From Ampullimonas aquatilis (GTDB lineage: Bacteria; Pseudomonadota; Gammaproteobacteria; Burkholderiales; Burkholderiaceae_D): a DNA stretch of 64,000 nt. A program made the position numbers and the translations under genes. Under the pieces are notes generated by a model that searched no databases, was not told the DNA's origin, and saw only the letters and a list, made by a program, of their open reading frames with translations. How positions within the stretch are numbered: the stretch's first letter is position 1; every line of letters starts with the position of its first letter. Positions 36,348-45,884 of the stretch are shown in pieces. The DNA is taken from the NCBI RefSeq assembly GCF_049675895.1, contig NZ_CP183834.1, forward strand, positions 186,001 through 250,000. The letters run 5' to 3'.

Positions 36348-36841
36348 AAACTCGGCATAAGCGTTTAATTTTAATTGGATCTAGTTTAGCTGCCTTGGCA
36401 TTTGCTACTTGGTTGATTCTTAGCGCATTTCAAAAAAATTTGATCTTTTTCTTTACGCCAACACAAGTACTTAAGGGGGAATCTCCTAAAAATCGAACTT
36501 TTCGCCTTGGTGGCATGGTTGAGCTTCATAGCCTACAACGCCAAGCCGATGGTGTTGGCGTTACTTTTATAGTGACGGACACGGTGGAGCATATATCTGT
36601 GATGTATCAAGGTATTCTTCCCGATTTATTCAAGGAAGGTAAGGGCGTAGTTTCCCAGGGAAAGTTACGAGAAGATGGTGTTTTTTGGGCAGACGAAGTC
36701 CTCGCCAAACATGATGAAAATTACATGCCACCTGATGCCGCATACGCCATTCGATCAGCACGAGATGTCAAATCGAATTCTAGAAATGGATCTCAAGAAA
36801 AAGTTGATTTTCTTGATAGAGAAAAAGAGGCGAAGCGATGA
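36344..36841 (+). CDS. ccmE: Heme chaperone CcmE
   Basis: 165 residues: one N-terminal anchor helix, an OB-fold beta-barrel and the heme-attaching HDENYMPP motif with His123, which binds the heme vinyl group covalently, and Tyr127 as a ligand. The C-terminal tail is charged and flexible. Its stop overlaps the ccmF start. Confidence 0.94.
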   Translation: MKTRHKRLILIGSSLAALAFATWLILSAFQKNLIFFFTPTQVLKGESPKNRTFRLGGMVELHSLQRQADGVGVTFIVTDTVEHISVMYQGILPDLFKEGKGVVSQGKLREDGVFWADEVLAKHDENYMPPDAAYAIRSARDVKSNSRNGSQEKVDFLDREKEAKR

Positions 36842-38838
36842 TTCCTGAGTTAGGTATTTTCTCGCTGATTCTTGCCTTATGTCTGGCCGTTGTGCAAGGT
36901 ATTTTGCCAATTGCTGGGGCATTGCGTGGTAACCCATCTTGGATATTGCTGGCTAGACCTGCGGCGTTTGGTCAAAGCTTATTCGTACTTCTGGCATTTA
37001 CTTGTTTGGCATATTCTTTTGTTAATAATGATTTTTCAATTGTGTATGTTGCAGCTAATTCAAATTCAAACTTGCCAGCGGTTTATCGATTTGCCGGTAC
37101 ATGGGGAGGGCACGAAGGCTCGCTATTATTATGGACACTTATGTTGGCATTTTGGACCAGTGCGGTTGCCAAATTCAGTCAACAACTTCCAGAAGAAATG
37201 GTGGCTCAAGTTTTGGGTGTGATGGGGCTTATCAGTGTTGGTTTTTTAAGTTTCATGTTGTTTACTTCCAATCCATTTCAACGCCTTTTGCCTGGAGCAG
37301 CCGATGGGCGCGATCTAAATCCGTTACTGCAGGATTTTGGCATGATCGTTCATCCTCCTTTGTTATATATGGGTTATGTTGGTTTTTCGGTGGCTTTCTC
37401 GTTTGCTATTGCTGCATTAATTAGCGGTAAGCTCGATTCGACATGGGCCCGTTGGTCCAGGCCATGGACATTGATGGCTTGGATGTTCATGACACTGGGA
37501 ATTTTTCTGGGCAGCTTTTGGGCCTACTATGAATTGGGCTGGGGCGGCTGGTGGTTTTGGGATGCCGTGGAAAATGCTTCTTTGATGCCATGGTTGGTTG
37601 GTACGGCATTGATTCATTCGTTAGTTGTAACTGAAAAGCGTGGTAGTTTCAGAAACTGGACCGTACTACTGGCAATCATGGCATTTTCACTGTCATTACT
37701 AGGTACATTTCTAGTTCGTTCAGGCGTGTTGACTTCGGTACATGCGTTCGCTACTGATCCCAGGCGTGGTTTGTTTATTCTCGTTTTTTTGACAATAGTC
37801 ATTGGTGGATCACTCCTGCTTTTTGCTTGGCGTGCCCCCCAGATTGGTATGGGTGGGCGCTTCAATATATTCTCTCGGGAATCTATGTTGCTGCTTAATA
37901 ATGTGTTACTCGTTGTTGTGGCAGGAACGATTTTATTGGGTACGCTTTACCCATTGTTTCTAGATGCACTTAATCTGGGAAAAATCTCTGTTGGCCCCCC
38001 ATATTTTGAAGCGGTCTTTGTGCCACTGATGCTGCCTGTACTTTTACTGTTAGCGGTAGGTCCATATATGCGCTGGAAAGAGTCTAGCCTGAATGTTGTA
38101 ATGAGGGAAATTTTTTGGGTAGTTGTTGGAACGCTATTCATAGTAATTATTGCCCTGATACTCTTTAGGGTTTCAGCACTCGTTGCAGTTGGACTCGGTA
38201 CTGCATTATGGATACTCCTTGCTACGATTCGGCATCTCTTATTACGGCTTCGTCATGTTACGTCAGTCGTATCTTTGTCAGAAAAATTGACCAGTCTTTC
38301 GTTTAGCTACTGGGGTATGCTGATCGCTCATACAGGAATTGCGATATTCATTATCGGCGTGACTCTGGTTAAGGGATTCGAAGTTGCAGAGGATAAACGC
38401 ATGAATATCGGTGGGAGTTCCTCGGTTGGAGGATATGTTTATCACTTCAAGGAAGTAAACAAAATAGCCGGCCCAAACTACATATCCATGCAGGCTATCT
38501 TTGATGTCACAAAAGATGAAAAATCAGTCACAACGCTCATACCTGAAAAACGTTTTTTTACCGTTCAAGAAATGCCTATGACTGAGGCAGCAATAGATAG
38601 GGGTTTCACGCGTGACTTGTATATTGCATTAGGAGAACAGTTAGGTGAGTCTACCTGGGTCGTTCGTATACAGCACAAGCCATTTGTCAGCTGGATATGG
38701 TCTGGCTGCCTCATTATGGCATTAGGTGGTTTATTTGCTGCGTTTGATAGACGCTATCGTGTGGGATCAAGAAAACAGGTTATGACAAACCCAGAAAATG
38801 AGATTGATAGTCGTTATCTGAGTAGCCACGCAAGCTAA
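36838..38838 (+). CDS. ccmF: Cytochrome c heme lyase subunit CcmF
   Basis: 666 residues with about 15 membrane helices. The WWD motif GWGGWWFWDAVENASLMPWL binds heme delivered by CcmE, and periplasmic His residues (WGGHEGSLLLW, IVHPPLLYMGY, LIHSLVVTEKRG) are in place for ligation. With CcmH and CcmI it attaches heme to CxxCH apocytochromes, of which four are encoded within 17 kb upstream. Confidence 0.95.
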   Translation: MIPELGIFSLILALCLAVVQGILPIAGALRGNPSWILLARPAAFGQSLFVLLAFTCLAYSFVNNDFSIVYVAANSNSNLPAVYRFAGTWGGHEGSLLLWTLMLAFWTSAVAKFSQQLPEEMVAQVLGVMGLISVGFLSFMLFTSNPFQRLLPGAADGRDLNPLLQDFGMIVHPPLLYMGYVGFSVAFSFAIAALISGKLDSTWARWSRPWTLMAWMFMTLGIFLGSFWAYYELGWGGWWFWDAVENASLMPWLVGTALIHSLVVTEKRGSFRNWTVLLAIMAFSLSLLGTFLVRSGVLTSVHAFATDPRRGLFILVFLTIVIGGSLLLFAWRAPQIGMGGRFNIFSRESMLLLNNVLLVVVAGTILLGTLYPLFLDALNLGKISVGPPYFEAVFVPLMLPVLLLLAVGPYMRWKESSLNVVMREIFWVVVGTLFIVIIALILFRVSALVAVGLGTALWILLATIRHLLLRLRHVTSVVSLSEKLTSLSFSYWGMLIAHTGIAIFIIGVTLVKGFEVAEDKRMNIGGSSSVGGYVYHFKEVNKIAGPNYISMQAIFDVTKDEKSVTTLIPEKRFFTVQEMPMTEAAIDRGFTRDLYIALGEQLGESTWVVRIQHKPFVSWIWSGCLIMALGGLFAAFDRRYRVGSRKQVMTNPENEIDSRYLSSHAS

Positions 38839-38847
38839 GGTGTCGTA

Positions 38848-39375
38848 ATGAAGCGATTTATTTTTCCGTTATTTTTCTTTGTGATTCTGATCGTATTTCT
38901 TGGCATTGGATTACATTTGAAACCAGCTGAAGTTCCTTCAGCTTTGATTGGTAAGCCAGTACCTGAATTCAAATTAACTCGGTTGCAAGAACCGGATAAA
39001 TTGATTTCAACTCAGGATTTGTCAGGCCAGGTCTGGTTGCTTAATGTCTGGGCATCATGGTGTACCGCTTGTCGCGAAGAACATGCGGCACTATTGGCAT
39101 TTTCCAGATCGGCGTCAGTTTTAATAATTGGCCTTGACTATAAGGACAAACGCCAAGATGCAATAGCATGGCTGAATAGACTTGGTAATCCTTACTTCAT
39201 TTCAGCTTTTGATGAAGAAGGTCGGGTGGGGATCGATTTTGGTGTGTATGGTGTACCAGAAACCTTTGTGATCGACAAGCGTGGCATGATCCGACTTAAA
39301 TTGATTGGACCTGTGACACAAACAGTCATAGCGGAAAAATTATTGCCTTTGCTTAAGGAGCTTAACGATGCCTAA
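38848..39375 (+). CDS. ccmG: Thiol:disulfide interchange protein CcmG/DsbE
   Basis: 175 residues with an N-terminal anchor helix and thioredoxin fold. The redox motif is WCTAC (WASWCTACREEHAAL), and GVYGVPETFVIDKRG carries the cis-proline and the Glu typical of CcmG. It keeps apocytochrome cysteines reduced for heme ligation. It overlaps ccmH by 8 bases. Confidence 0.93.
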   Translation: MKRFIFPLFFFVILIVFLGIGLHLKPAEVPSALIGKPVPEFKLTRLQEPDKLISTQDLSGQVWLLNVWASWCTACREEHAALLAFSRSASVLIIGLDYKDKRQDAIAWLNRLGNPYFISAFDEEGRVGIDFGVYGVPETFVIDKRGMIRLKLIGPVTQTVIAEKLLPLLKELNDA

Positions 39376-39859
39376 GTGCCGAACAGCTTGCTTTAGTTTT
39401 TTTATGTTCTTTCTAATATGGGCTTCTACTGTCGTCGCGCAACCAGCCTCTTTTGAGGCCAATCAGGTCGCGCTTGAAAAACATGTGATGATCCTTGCAC
39501 AAGAACTGCGCTGCCTGGTTTGTCAGAATCAGACCATTGCTGATTCCAATGCTGATTTGGCAATTGATTTACGCAACCAGATTCGTGAGCAATTGGTTAA
39601 AGGTATGAGTGATCAGCAAGTCATGGATTTCATGGTGCAACGCTATGGTGACTTCATACTATATCGCCCACCAGTCAAGTCGACAACGTGGATTTTATGG
39701 TTTGGGCCATTGGTGCTGTTTATTGGTGGCATTCTATTTCTGCTCATTAAGCTGAGAAGACAGACAAGTGCCACCAGCCCATATGAAATCTCGGAGTCCG
39801 ATCTGCGTCACGCAGAGGCCTTATTGCTTTCAGATTCAAAAAATGGAGAATCCATTTGA
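39368..39859 (+). CDS. ccmH: Cytochrome c maturation protein CcmH (CcmL type)
   Basis: 163 residues: signal peptide (to VVAQP), a three-helix domain with the LRCLVCQNQTIADSNADLA redox motif, and one membrane helix near residue 105-125. This is the short CcmH form; the TPR part is a separate gene (ccmI), as in most betaproteobacteria. The stop overlaps the TTG start of ccmI (TTGA). Confidence 0.94.
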   Translation: MPKCRTACFSFFMFFLIWASTVVAQPASFEANQVALEKHVMILAQELRCLVCQNQTIADSNADLAIDLRNQIREQLVKGMSDQQVMDFMVQRYGDFILYRPPVKSTTWILWFGPLVLFIGGILFLLIKLRRQTSATSPYEISESDLRHAEALLLSDSKNGESI

Positions 39860-41145
39860 TTGTCTTTTTGACTCTAGCAGGACTGCTATCCTCATTGGCG
39901 TTATTTTGTATCTTGCCATCGTTATTGGGTTACGCCAAAGGCAAGTCCGTCTCGGTATCTCAGGGCTCAGTGAATTTGCTGGTATTGCGCGATCAACGAC
40001 AAGAGCTGGATAGGGATTTAGTTAATGGAGTCATTGATGCAGGGGCATATCAAATAGCTCGCAATGAACTGACACTTAGAACGGCAGAGAATTTGCATAA
40101 TGAGGGCTTATCATTTTCGGCTCGTAAAAGCTCGGTTATCCAGGGTGTTGTTATTGGTGCATTATTCATAGCTACTGCCGGAATGCTATATACCTTATTA
40201 GGCACGCCAAGTGGAATTAGACCAGTGTTTGCCGACGTATCAGGTGAGGCATCTGATCAGCTGACAATACAACAAGCTGGCGCCATGGTAGAACAACTTG
40301 CTCGACAGATGGCATCGCAACCTGATAATGCGAAGGGATGGTTATTGTTGGCACGTTCATATACCGCAATGGCACGTTATGCTGATGCCAGTAAAGCTTA
40401 TGCACATTTATTAAGCCAATTTTCGAATGATGCGCAATTACTCAATGCACAATTCTTTACCGATTATGCTGATGTGCTTGCTATGCAGCAGGGTAAAAGT
40501 CTTTATGGTGAGCCTGAGATGCTCCTTAAGCGAGCCCTGGTCATTGATCCTCGGAATCTGAATGCATTGGTCTTGCTAGGCAGCGCCAACTTTGAGCGTG
40601 GTGACTATCAAGAGGCGATTACAATTTGGAAGAAAGTGCTTAATCAAGTACCGGCTGATTCTGACATAGTTCAGATCGTACTTAGTAATCTTGAGACGGC
40701 TCAGGCACGCCTTGCAGAAAAATCGACGTTGGCAGGTGAGTCAACCAATCAGTTGTCATCATCGGCGAATGATTCGCCTAACTTACAGAAATCAGTACCC
40801 GGAGCCCAATTATCTGGCGTGGTCGAGTTAGATCCATCATTGCGTTCACAAGTAGCAGATTCTGATACCGTTTATATATTTGCACGTGCCGTCAATGGAC
40901 CACGGTTTCCACTGGTTGTATTGCGTAAGCAAGTTAAGGATCTACCATTCAGCTTTGTGCTGAATGATTCGATGAGGATGACGCCGAATGTGAGTTTATC
41001 CAAATATCCAGCATTAATCGTGGGCGCGCGTATTTCAAAAAGTGGTAGTGCAATGCCGGAAAAAGGGGATTTGGAGGGGGTAACCTCAACTATCTCGCCA
41101 GACGCTAGCAATCTGCGCATTAGAATCAGTTCGCGGCGAGATTGA
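39856..41145 (+). CDS. ccmI: Apocytochrome c chaperone CcmI (TPR)
   Basis: 429 residues from TTG 39856. Two membrane helices (residues 1-20 and 95-113) flank a cytoplasmic leucine-zipper-like segment. A periplasmic TPR domain (about 130-290, e.g. GWLLLARSYTAMARYADASKAYAHLL) holds the apocytochrome C-terminus. The final domain (from 320, GVVELDPSLRSQVADSDTVYIFARAV) matches the usual CcmI C-terminal domain. Last gene of the ccm operon. Confidence 0.92.
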   Translation: MIVFLTLAGLLSSLALFCILPSLLGYAKGKSVSVSQGSVNLLVLRDQRQELDRDLVNGVIDAGAYQIARNELTLRTAENLHNEGLSFSARKSSVIQGVVIGALFIATAGMLYTLLGTPSGIRPVFADVSGEASDQLTIQQAGAMVEQLARQMASQPDNAKGWLLLARSYTAMARYADASKAYAHLLSQFSNDAQLLNAQFFTDYADVLAMQQGKSLYGEPEMLLKRALVIDPRNLNALVLLGSANFERGDYQEAITIWKKVLNQVPADSDIVQIVLSNLETAQARLAEKSTLAGESTNQLSSSANDSPNLQKSVPGAQLSGVVELDPSLRSQVADSDTVYIFARAVNGPRFPLVVLRKQVKDLPFSFVLNDSMRMTPNVSLSKYPALIVGARISKSGSAMPEKGDLEGVTSTISPDASNLRIRISSRRD

Positions 41146-41237
41146 ACATGGTTGATTAGCTTAATTTTGATAAGCATCAATCTGGCGCATCCTGGTGGTA
41201 CTTCTGATTTGCACAGGATGGCCGTCAATAAATCAAC

Positions 41238-41268
41238 TCTCGTTCTACCGTGTACGGATAGAACGAGA
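41238..41268. terminator. Terminator between convergent ccm and encapsulin operons
   Basis: Ten-base arms TCTCGTTCTA and TAGAACGAGA with an 11-base loop, followed on the plus strand by ATGGATTTATTTTT. It starts 92 bases after the ccmI stop and is 7 bases from the end of the cysteine desulfurase gene. Confidence 0.75.
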
Positions 41269-41274
41269 ATGGAT

Positions 41275-43101
41275 TTATTTTTGATGTTGATCAAAAATTG
41301 GGCGTTGACCACCCTGAAGCCGACGAATCGCCGCAACCAGAGCGTCAATATCAGCACAATTATTGTAGACCGCCAATGAGGGTCTGACCGTGGTTTCAAG
41401 ACCAAAGCGTCGCAGGATAGGCTGGGCGCAATGATGCCCAGAACGTACCGCAATACCTTCCTGATTGAGTGCTGAGCCAACTTCTTCTGTACGAAAACCC
41501 GGCAAGATGAATGACAGCACACCAGCCTTATCTGGTGCAGTACCAATCAGTTTTAAGCCAGGAATATCGGATAGATGTTTGGTCGCATATTGCAGTAGCT
41601 GATGTTCATACCATGCAATATTATCAATCCCGATCTTCATGACATAATCGAGTGCGGCACCTAAACCGACCGCATCAGCAATATTGCCGGTGCCAGCTTC
41701 AAAGCGTCCTGGGGCTTGATGGTAGATGGTCTTTTCAAAAGTCACATCAACAATCATATTGCCACCGCCTTGCCATGGTTGGGTAGCATTGAGCAAATCT
41801 TCACGGCCATAGAGTGCGCCAATCCCGGTGGGTCCAAATACCTTATGTCCAGAAAAGACAAACCAATCACAATTGAGTGCCTGTACATCAGCACGCATAT
41901 GCGAGACCGACTGTGCACCATCCAGTAAAACTTTGGCACCATGACGATGTGCCATTTCAATCATCTGTTTAGCCGGAGTAATGGTACCCAATGCATTGGA
42001 GACTTGTGTAAATGAAACCAGTTTCGTACGTGGGGAAAGCAGTTTCTCGTAAGCCTCAAGAATCACTTGGCCATTATCATCAACTGGTGCAACACGCAGA
42101 TACGCACCTTTCTCGGCACATAACATTTGCCAAGGAACAATATTGGCATGATGTTCTAACCAGGTGATGATGATTTCGTCACCCGCCTTGATATGTTGAC
42201 GCCCCCAGCTTTGTGCGACCAGATTGATTGCCTCTGTGGTACCTCGCACAAAAACGATTTCATTCACTGAACCAGCGTTGATAAACCGTTTTACAGTTTC
42301 ACGAGCTCCTTCATAAGCGTCGGTAGCACGGGCAGCAAGTTCATGTGCAGCACGATGAATATTAGAGTTTTCATGCTCATAAAAGTAACTGACTCTATCA
42401 ATGACTGATTGAGGCTTTTGTGTTGTGGCAGCATTGTCCAACCAAACTAACGACCTGCCATTGACCTTTTCCTTTAGAATGGGAAAGTCACCACGAATGG
42501 CGTGAAAATCCAACTCAGGGCCACTTGATCTGGTTGTGGGTAATGCCTGATGTTTATGAGCTTCTTGCCACGTGGGGACCTGAACAGATCGCTGGGTGGA
42601 AACACCAATTGAATTAGCCGGTAGTTTGGATGGGTCGAGAAAGTAATAATTGGATGTTGAATTGTTAATCCGACTACTTGCCGATGGAGGCAAACCCACT
42701 CTGTTATGTGGTGCGCTCAAGGTGTGCTGGCTGAACAAGGCAGTTAGCACTTCCTGATAGGGCAGCTCAGGTATTGTGGCTGGTATGAGGGAAGATTGTT
42801 CCGCTGTCGCCGAAGCATCTTGGATCACTGTACTTGCCGCAACAGCGGGGATAGCCTGAGACGACACATTTGGCAAGTTTGCCAAACCCAATGGTGCGCT
42901 ACCAAGTGATAAACCAATACCGCCCCCACTGACAGGCGTACTAGGTGCTACATTAAATAACTCACTGGCGATTTTACTGAGCGTCGCTTCATCGGGCAGG
43001 CCCGTCAGTAAAGCAGGATCCAGTGCCAATGCGTCTGACCAAGCCCCCTCAGTTGGCGACGTGCCTGCCAATGATTGGGGAGTAGGATTAGCTATAGACA
43101 T
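41275..43101 (-). CDS. Cysteine desulfurase with N-terminal encapsulin-cargo extension
   Basis: 608 residues. The first 195 are rich in Ala, Ser, Pro and Leu with no clear fold, matching the disordered targeting domain of cysteine desulfurases packaged in family 2A encapsulins. The catalytic SufS-type domain begins LDFHAIRGDFPIL near 197, with the PLP lysine in FSGHKVFGP and the persulfide cysteine in RSGHHCAQP near the C-terminus. The start overlaps the last 14 bases of the shell gene, so shell and cargo are made together. Family knowledge: the enzyme releases sulfur from cysteine inside the shell, and the compartment can store sulfur. Third gene of the operon. Confidence 0.92.
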   Translation of the reverse strand: MSIANPTPQSLAGTSPTEGAWSDALALDPALLTGLPDEATLSKIASELFNVAPSTPVSGGGIGLSLGSAPLGLANLPNVSSQAIPAVAASTVIQDASATAEQSSLIPATIPELPYQEVLTALFSQHTLSAPHNRVGLPPSASSRINNSTSNYYFLDPSKLPANSIGVSTQRSVQVPTWQEAHKHQALPTTRSSGPELDFHAIRGDFPILKEKVNGRSLVWLDNAATTQKPQSVIDRVSYFYEHENSNIHRAAHELAARATDAYEGARETVKRFINAGSVNEIVFVRGTTEAINLVAQSWGRQHIKAGDEIIITWLEHHANIVPWQMLCAEKGAYLRVAPVDDNGQVILEAYEKLLSPRTKLVSFTQVSNALGTITPAKQMIEMAHRHGAKVLLDGAQSVSHMRADVQALNCDWFVFSGHKVFGPTGIGALYGREDLLNATQPWQGGGNMIVDVTFEKTIYHQAPGRFEAGTGNIADAVGLGAALDYVMKIGIDNIAWYEHQLLQYATKHLSDIPGLKLIGTAPDKAGVLSFILPGFRTEEVGSALNQEGIAVRSGHHCAQPILRRFGLETTVRPSLAVYNNCADIDALVAAIRRLQGGQRPIFDQHQK

Positions 43102-44005
43102 GGTACTTGCCTACGTCGACATTCTCAAGCACCGCAATCGCATCCGGCGTCAATACCGCCAAAGAGCAGTAGAGTGACACAAGATAAGAGGCAATGGCCT
43201 TGTGGTTAATACCCATGAAGCGAACCGACAATCCCATGCTCTGCTCACCAGGTAAATTGGGTTGGAACAATCCCACTACACCCTGCTTGCTTTCACCAGT
43301 ACGGATTAACAGGATATTGGATTTACCATTTTCAACCAATAATTTGTCAGTAGGAATCAGGGGAATGCCACGCCATGTCAGAAATTGCGATCCAAATAAG
43401 GAAATGGTGGGTGGTGGCACACCACGGCGCGTACATTCACGACCAAAAGCAGCAATCGCTTGAGGATGGGCGAGAAAGAAGGCGGGTTCCTTCCAGACAC
43501 GGGCGATCAGCTCATCCAGATCGTCAGGTGTTGGTGCGCCAGTACGCGGTTGTACGCGCTGTTCCGGGGCTGCATTGGTAAGCAGGCCATATTCCTTGTT
43601 ATTGATCAGTTCACTTTCCTGGCGCTCCTTGATGATCTCAATGGTCAGGCGCAATTGCTCATGAATCTGATTGTGCGGACTACTATATAGATCAGACACG
43701 CGAGTGTGCACATCAACCACCGTGTTGACCGCGCTTAGCATGTACTCGCGTCCCCATTCTTCATAGTCCACAAAAGTTTCTGGTAGTGCGCGCTCATCCC
43801 GGCTGGAACAATCCACGATGATCTGCTTTTCATCCTTGACACGATTGACTCGATAAATACCGGCTTCAACCGGTACCCATTGCAGCATATGTACCAGCCA
43901 ACGTGGTGTGATGCGCGATAACATCGGTACGGTTTTGGTGGCATTGGCCAGCGTACGGGCGGCAACATCACCTAATGCGGTCTGTGCCTCATGAATATCT
44001 GACAT
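43088..44005 (-). CDS. Family 2A encapsulin shell protein (SrpI-like)
   Basis: 305 residues without signal peptide. The sequence matches the family 2A shell type: N-terminal arm (TALGDVAARTLANATKTVPMLSRITPRWL), spine helix and P-domain (LSAVNTVVDVHTRVSDLYSSPHNQIHEQLRLT), E-loop, and A-domain with FFLAHPQAIAAFGRECTRRGVPPPT, followed by an IPLIPTDKLLV segment and a C-terminal YHVYS. Family 2A shells are HK97-fold 60-mers known to be induced by sulfur starvation in cyanobacteria. It lies between cysE and the desulfurase, the typical family 2A order. No cyclic-nucleotide-binding insertion is present, which separates it from family 2B. Confidence 0.93.
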   Translation of the reverse strand: MSDIHEAQTALGDVAARTLANATKTVPMLSRITPRWLVHMLQWVPVEAGIYRVNRVKDEKQIIVDCSSRDERALPETFVDYEEWGREYMLSAVNTVVDVHTRVSDLYSSPHNQIHEQLRLTIEIIKERQESELINNKEYGLLTNAAPEQRVQPRTGAPTPDDLDELIARVWKEPAFFLAHPQAIAAFGRECTRRGVPPPTISLFGSQFLTWRGIPLIPTDKLLVENGKSNILLIRTGESKQGVVGLFQPNLPGEQSMGLSVRFMGINHKAIASYLVSLYCSLAVLTPDAIAVLENVDVGKYHVYS

Positions 44006-44054
44006 GAAAAACTCCTTGATACTTTTTTATAAAGAAAAATGAAAAATCGAATAT

Positions 44055-45044
44055 TTATTCGACGTGACTATTGCTGGTTGAAGGGTGCAAACCCGGTGTG
44101 TCATGGCTGCTCACCACAATTTCATTGAGCACGTGCGCTTGATAAACATGGCTATTGGCTGGCACGTTGCGTGTCAACCAGACATTGCCGCCAATGGTTG
44201 AGCCTTGACCGATGGTGATGCGCCCCAGAATGGTGGCGCCTGCATAGATCACCACATTGTCTTCCACGATGGGATGGCGAGGCTCGCCTTTGACCAGTGT
44301 GCCATCCGCTTCAATGGGAAAACGTTTGGCCCCGAGTGTGACGGCTTGGTAAAGGCGGACATGCTCACCGATAATGGCGGTCTCACCAATCACTACACCG
44401 GTACCATGATCAATAAAGAAGCGCGCGCCAATCTGTGCGCCAGGATGGATATCCACGCCGGTAATAGAGTGGGCGATATCGGAAATGATGCGCGCGAGCA
44501 GTGGCACACCTAACGAATAGAGCTCATGGCCAATGCGGTAATGTGTGATTGCCGTTATACCCGGGTAACAAACCAGCATTTCATCAATGCTGCGCGCAGC
44601 AGGATCACCTTGAAAAGCTGCTTCGATATCGGTATCCAACAAGCGCCGGATATTGGGTAAACGGCCAGCAAAAGTCTGGCAAATGGTTTCGGCACGCAAT
44701 CGATCTGCATCAGAAAGATGATCAAGACCTGATACATACAGCAGCTCACGGCGAATCTGCTCTTCCAGCGCTTTGAGCGCCACATCCAGAGTATGGCCCA
44801 CGTAGTAATCAATTCCTTGATCAGTTAGATCGGGGCGTCCGAGGCGATTAGGGAAGAGTGCTGCACCCAATCCTTCTAGAACATTGATTAAGACCTTGCG
44901 GGAGGGCAGCTTGGGTGGTCGATCACCACGATGGCGATTTTCCAGGGATTGGATACGAATTGCACCGAGCTGAGTTACCACGTCATCAATTTGGGATGCC
45001 CTGAGTGCATTACTAGTGCTCGTATTCATAACAACCTTTTCCAT
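44055..45044 (-). CDS. cysE: Serine O-acetyltransferase of the encapsulin operon
   Basis: 329 residues, longer than the 270-residue E. coli CysE and of the EpsC/SrpH-like type. The N-terminal helical domain is followed by a left-handed beta-helix of hexapeptide repeats (GVDIHPGAQIGARFFIDHGTGVVIGETAIIG, GPRHPIVEDNVVIYAGATILG-like). The catalytic His lies in DIHPGA, and the HPIVEDNVVIYA segment binds acetyl-CoA. It makes O-acetylserine, the precursor of cysteine, and so supplies the substrate of the encapsulated desulfurase. It is the first gene of the operon, 49 bases before the shell gene. Confidence 0.9.
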   Translation of the reverse strand: MEKVVMNTSTSNALRASQIDDVVTQLGAIRIQSLENRHRGDRPPKLPSRKVLINVLEGLGAALFPNRLGRPDLTDQGIDYYVGHTLDVALKALEEQIRRELLYVSGLDHLSDADRLRAETICQTFAGRLPNIRRLLDTDIEAAFQGDPAARSIDEMLVCYPGITAITHYRIGHELYSLGVPLLARIISDIAHSITGVDIHPGAQIGARFFIDHGTGVVIGETAIIGEHVRLYQAVTLGAKRFPIEADGTLVKGEPRHPIVEDNVVIYAGATILGRITIGQGSTIGGNVWLTRNVPANSHVYQAHVLNEIVVSSHDTPGLHPSTSNSHVE

Positions 45045-45605
45045 CTATTGATGGGGGAAGTATATGAATAGAGTGACTAAGCAGACAAAGAATAAAAACG
45101 GATTAGTTTAATCAGTCATATCTGTAGAGCGAATAAGGTTATGCGAAAAATGATTTAGCGGTAATTGGATTGGGGTGATTGTTTAATAAGCGGTTATGTT
45201 GAAAAAGCCTTTTCTATTGATGGCAGTGATTGTTTTCGCTTGCTGCTGGTCAATGATCGAATGCCTTAAAAAGTTGCACGTGATGTGATTTTTATTTGAT
45301 GACTTGATATATTTGTTATTAGGGTCATTAATGAGTCTGAAGAAATGAAATGTGAAATTTAAATAATGTGCTTCATGTTCGAGGGTTGGAAATGATTGTT
45401 CTTGATTTATAAAAAAATAGATAAATGAGAATCGGCGTTTTTTCACGATAAAGCGTTTGGAATGATTATTCCATTCTTGGAATTCAAATATTTCAAAAGT
45501 TATTTATATACAAACTCGATTTTGAGCTAATTTATGCATAAATAAACTTGAATCTCAACTTATTGATAGAATATGGTCTCCTTGCTCATTTTAAGAAGCC
45601 AATCA
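45045..45605. promoter_or_regulatory. Divergent intergenic region between cysE and the 45606 gene
   Basis: The 560 bases are very AT-rich and hold no convincing gene. Promoters for the encapsulin operon (minus) and the small plus-strand gene must lie here. I see no -24/-12 sigma-54 site on either strand and no certain CysB site. Confidence 0.4.
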
Positions 45606-45884
45606 ATGACATTTAAAGAAAAAGATTTAAGCAAAATTTCATCGCCTGCCAAAAAACCTAAGCTGGTTGGTCAGTATCTGGTGGCATCTTCCAAAAAATC
45701 ATTGACTGATATTGATTTGAACCTGGCTAAACGCACCTGCTTTTTTGCAGAGTGGAACGGTAAGGCCTGGTTTGCCGATGCGTTGATGTCCGGAAAAAAA
45801 GTACAGCTTTCTAATCAGGCCTTGTACTGGCGTGGTTTGGCCGAGTCGGCTGACGCGCCTGTAGAAGTTGCTAAGCCTGAGTAA
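45606..45884 (+). CDS. Small conserved-looking hypothetical protein
   Basis: 92 residues from ATG 45606 (an in-frame upstream ATG at 45573 has no better ribosome site). The protein is basic at the N-terminus (KEKDLSKISSPAKKPK). It has a compact middle with RTCFFAEWNGKAWFADALMSG and NQALYWRGLAES, and an acidic end. There is no signal peptide. The pattern of aromatic residues suggests a small folded domain, but I do not recognise the family. It has no close neighbour on the same strand. Confidence 0.55.
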   Translation: MTFKEKDLSKISSPAKKPKLVGQYLVASSKKSLTDIDLNLAKRTCFFAEWNGKAWFADALMSGKKVQLSNQALYWRGLAESADAPVEVAKPE

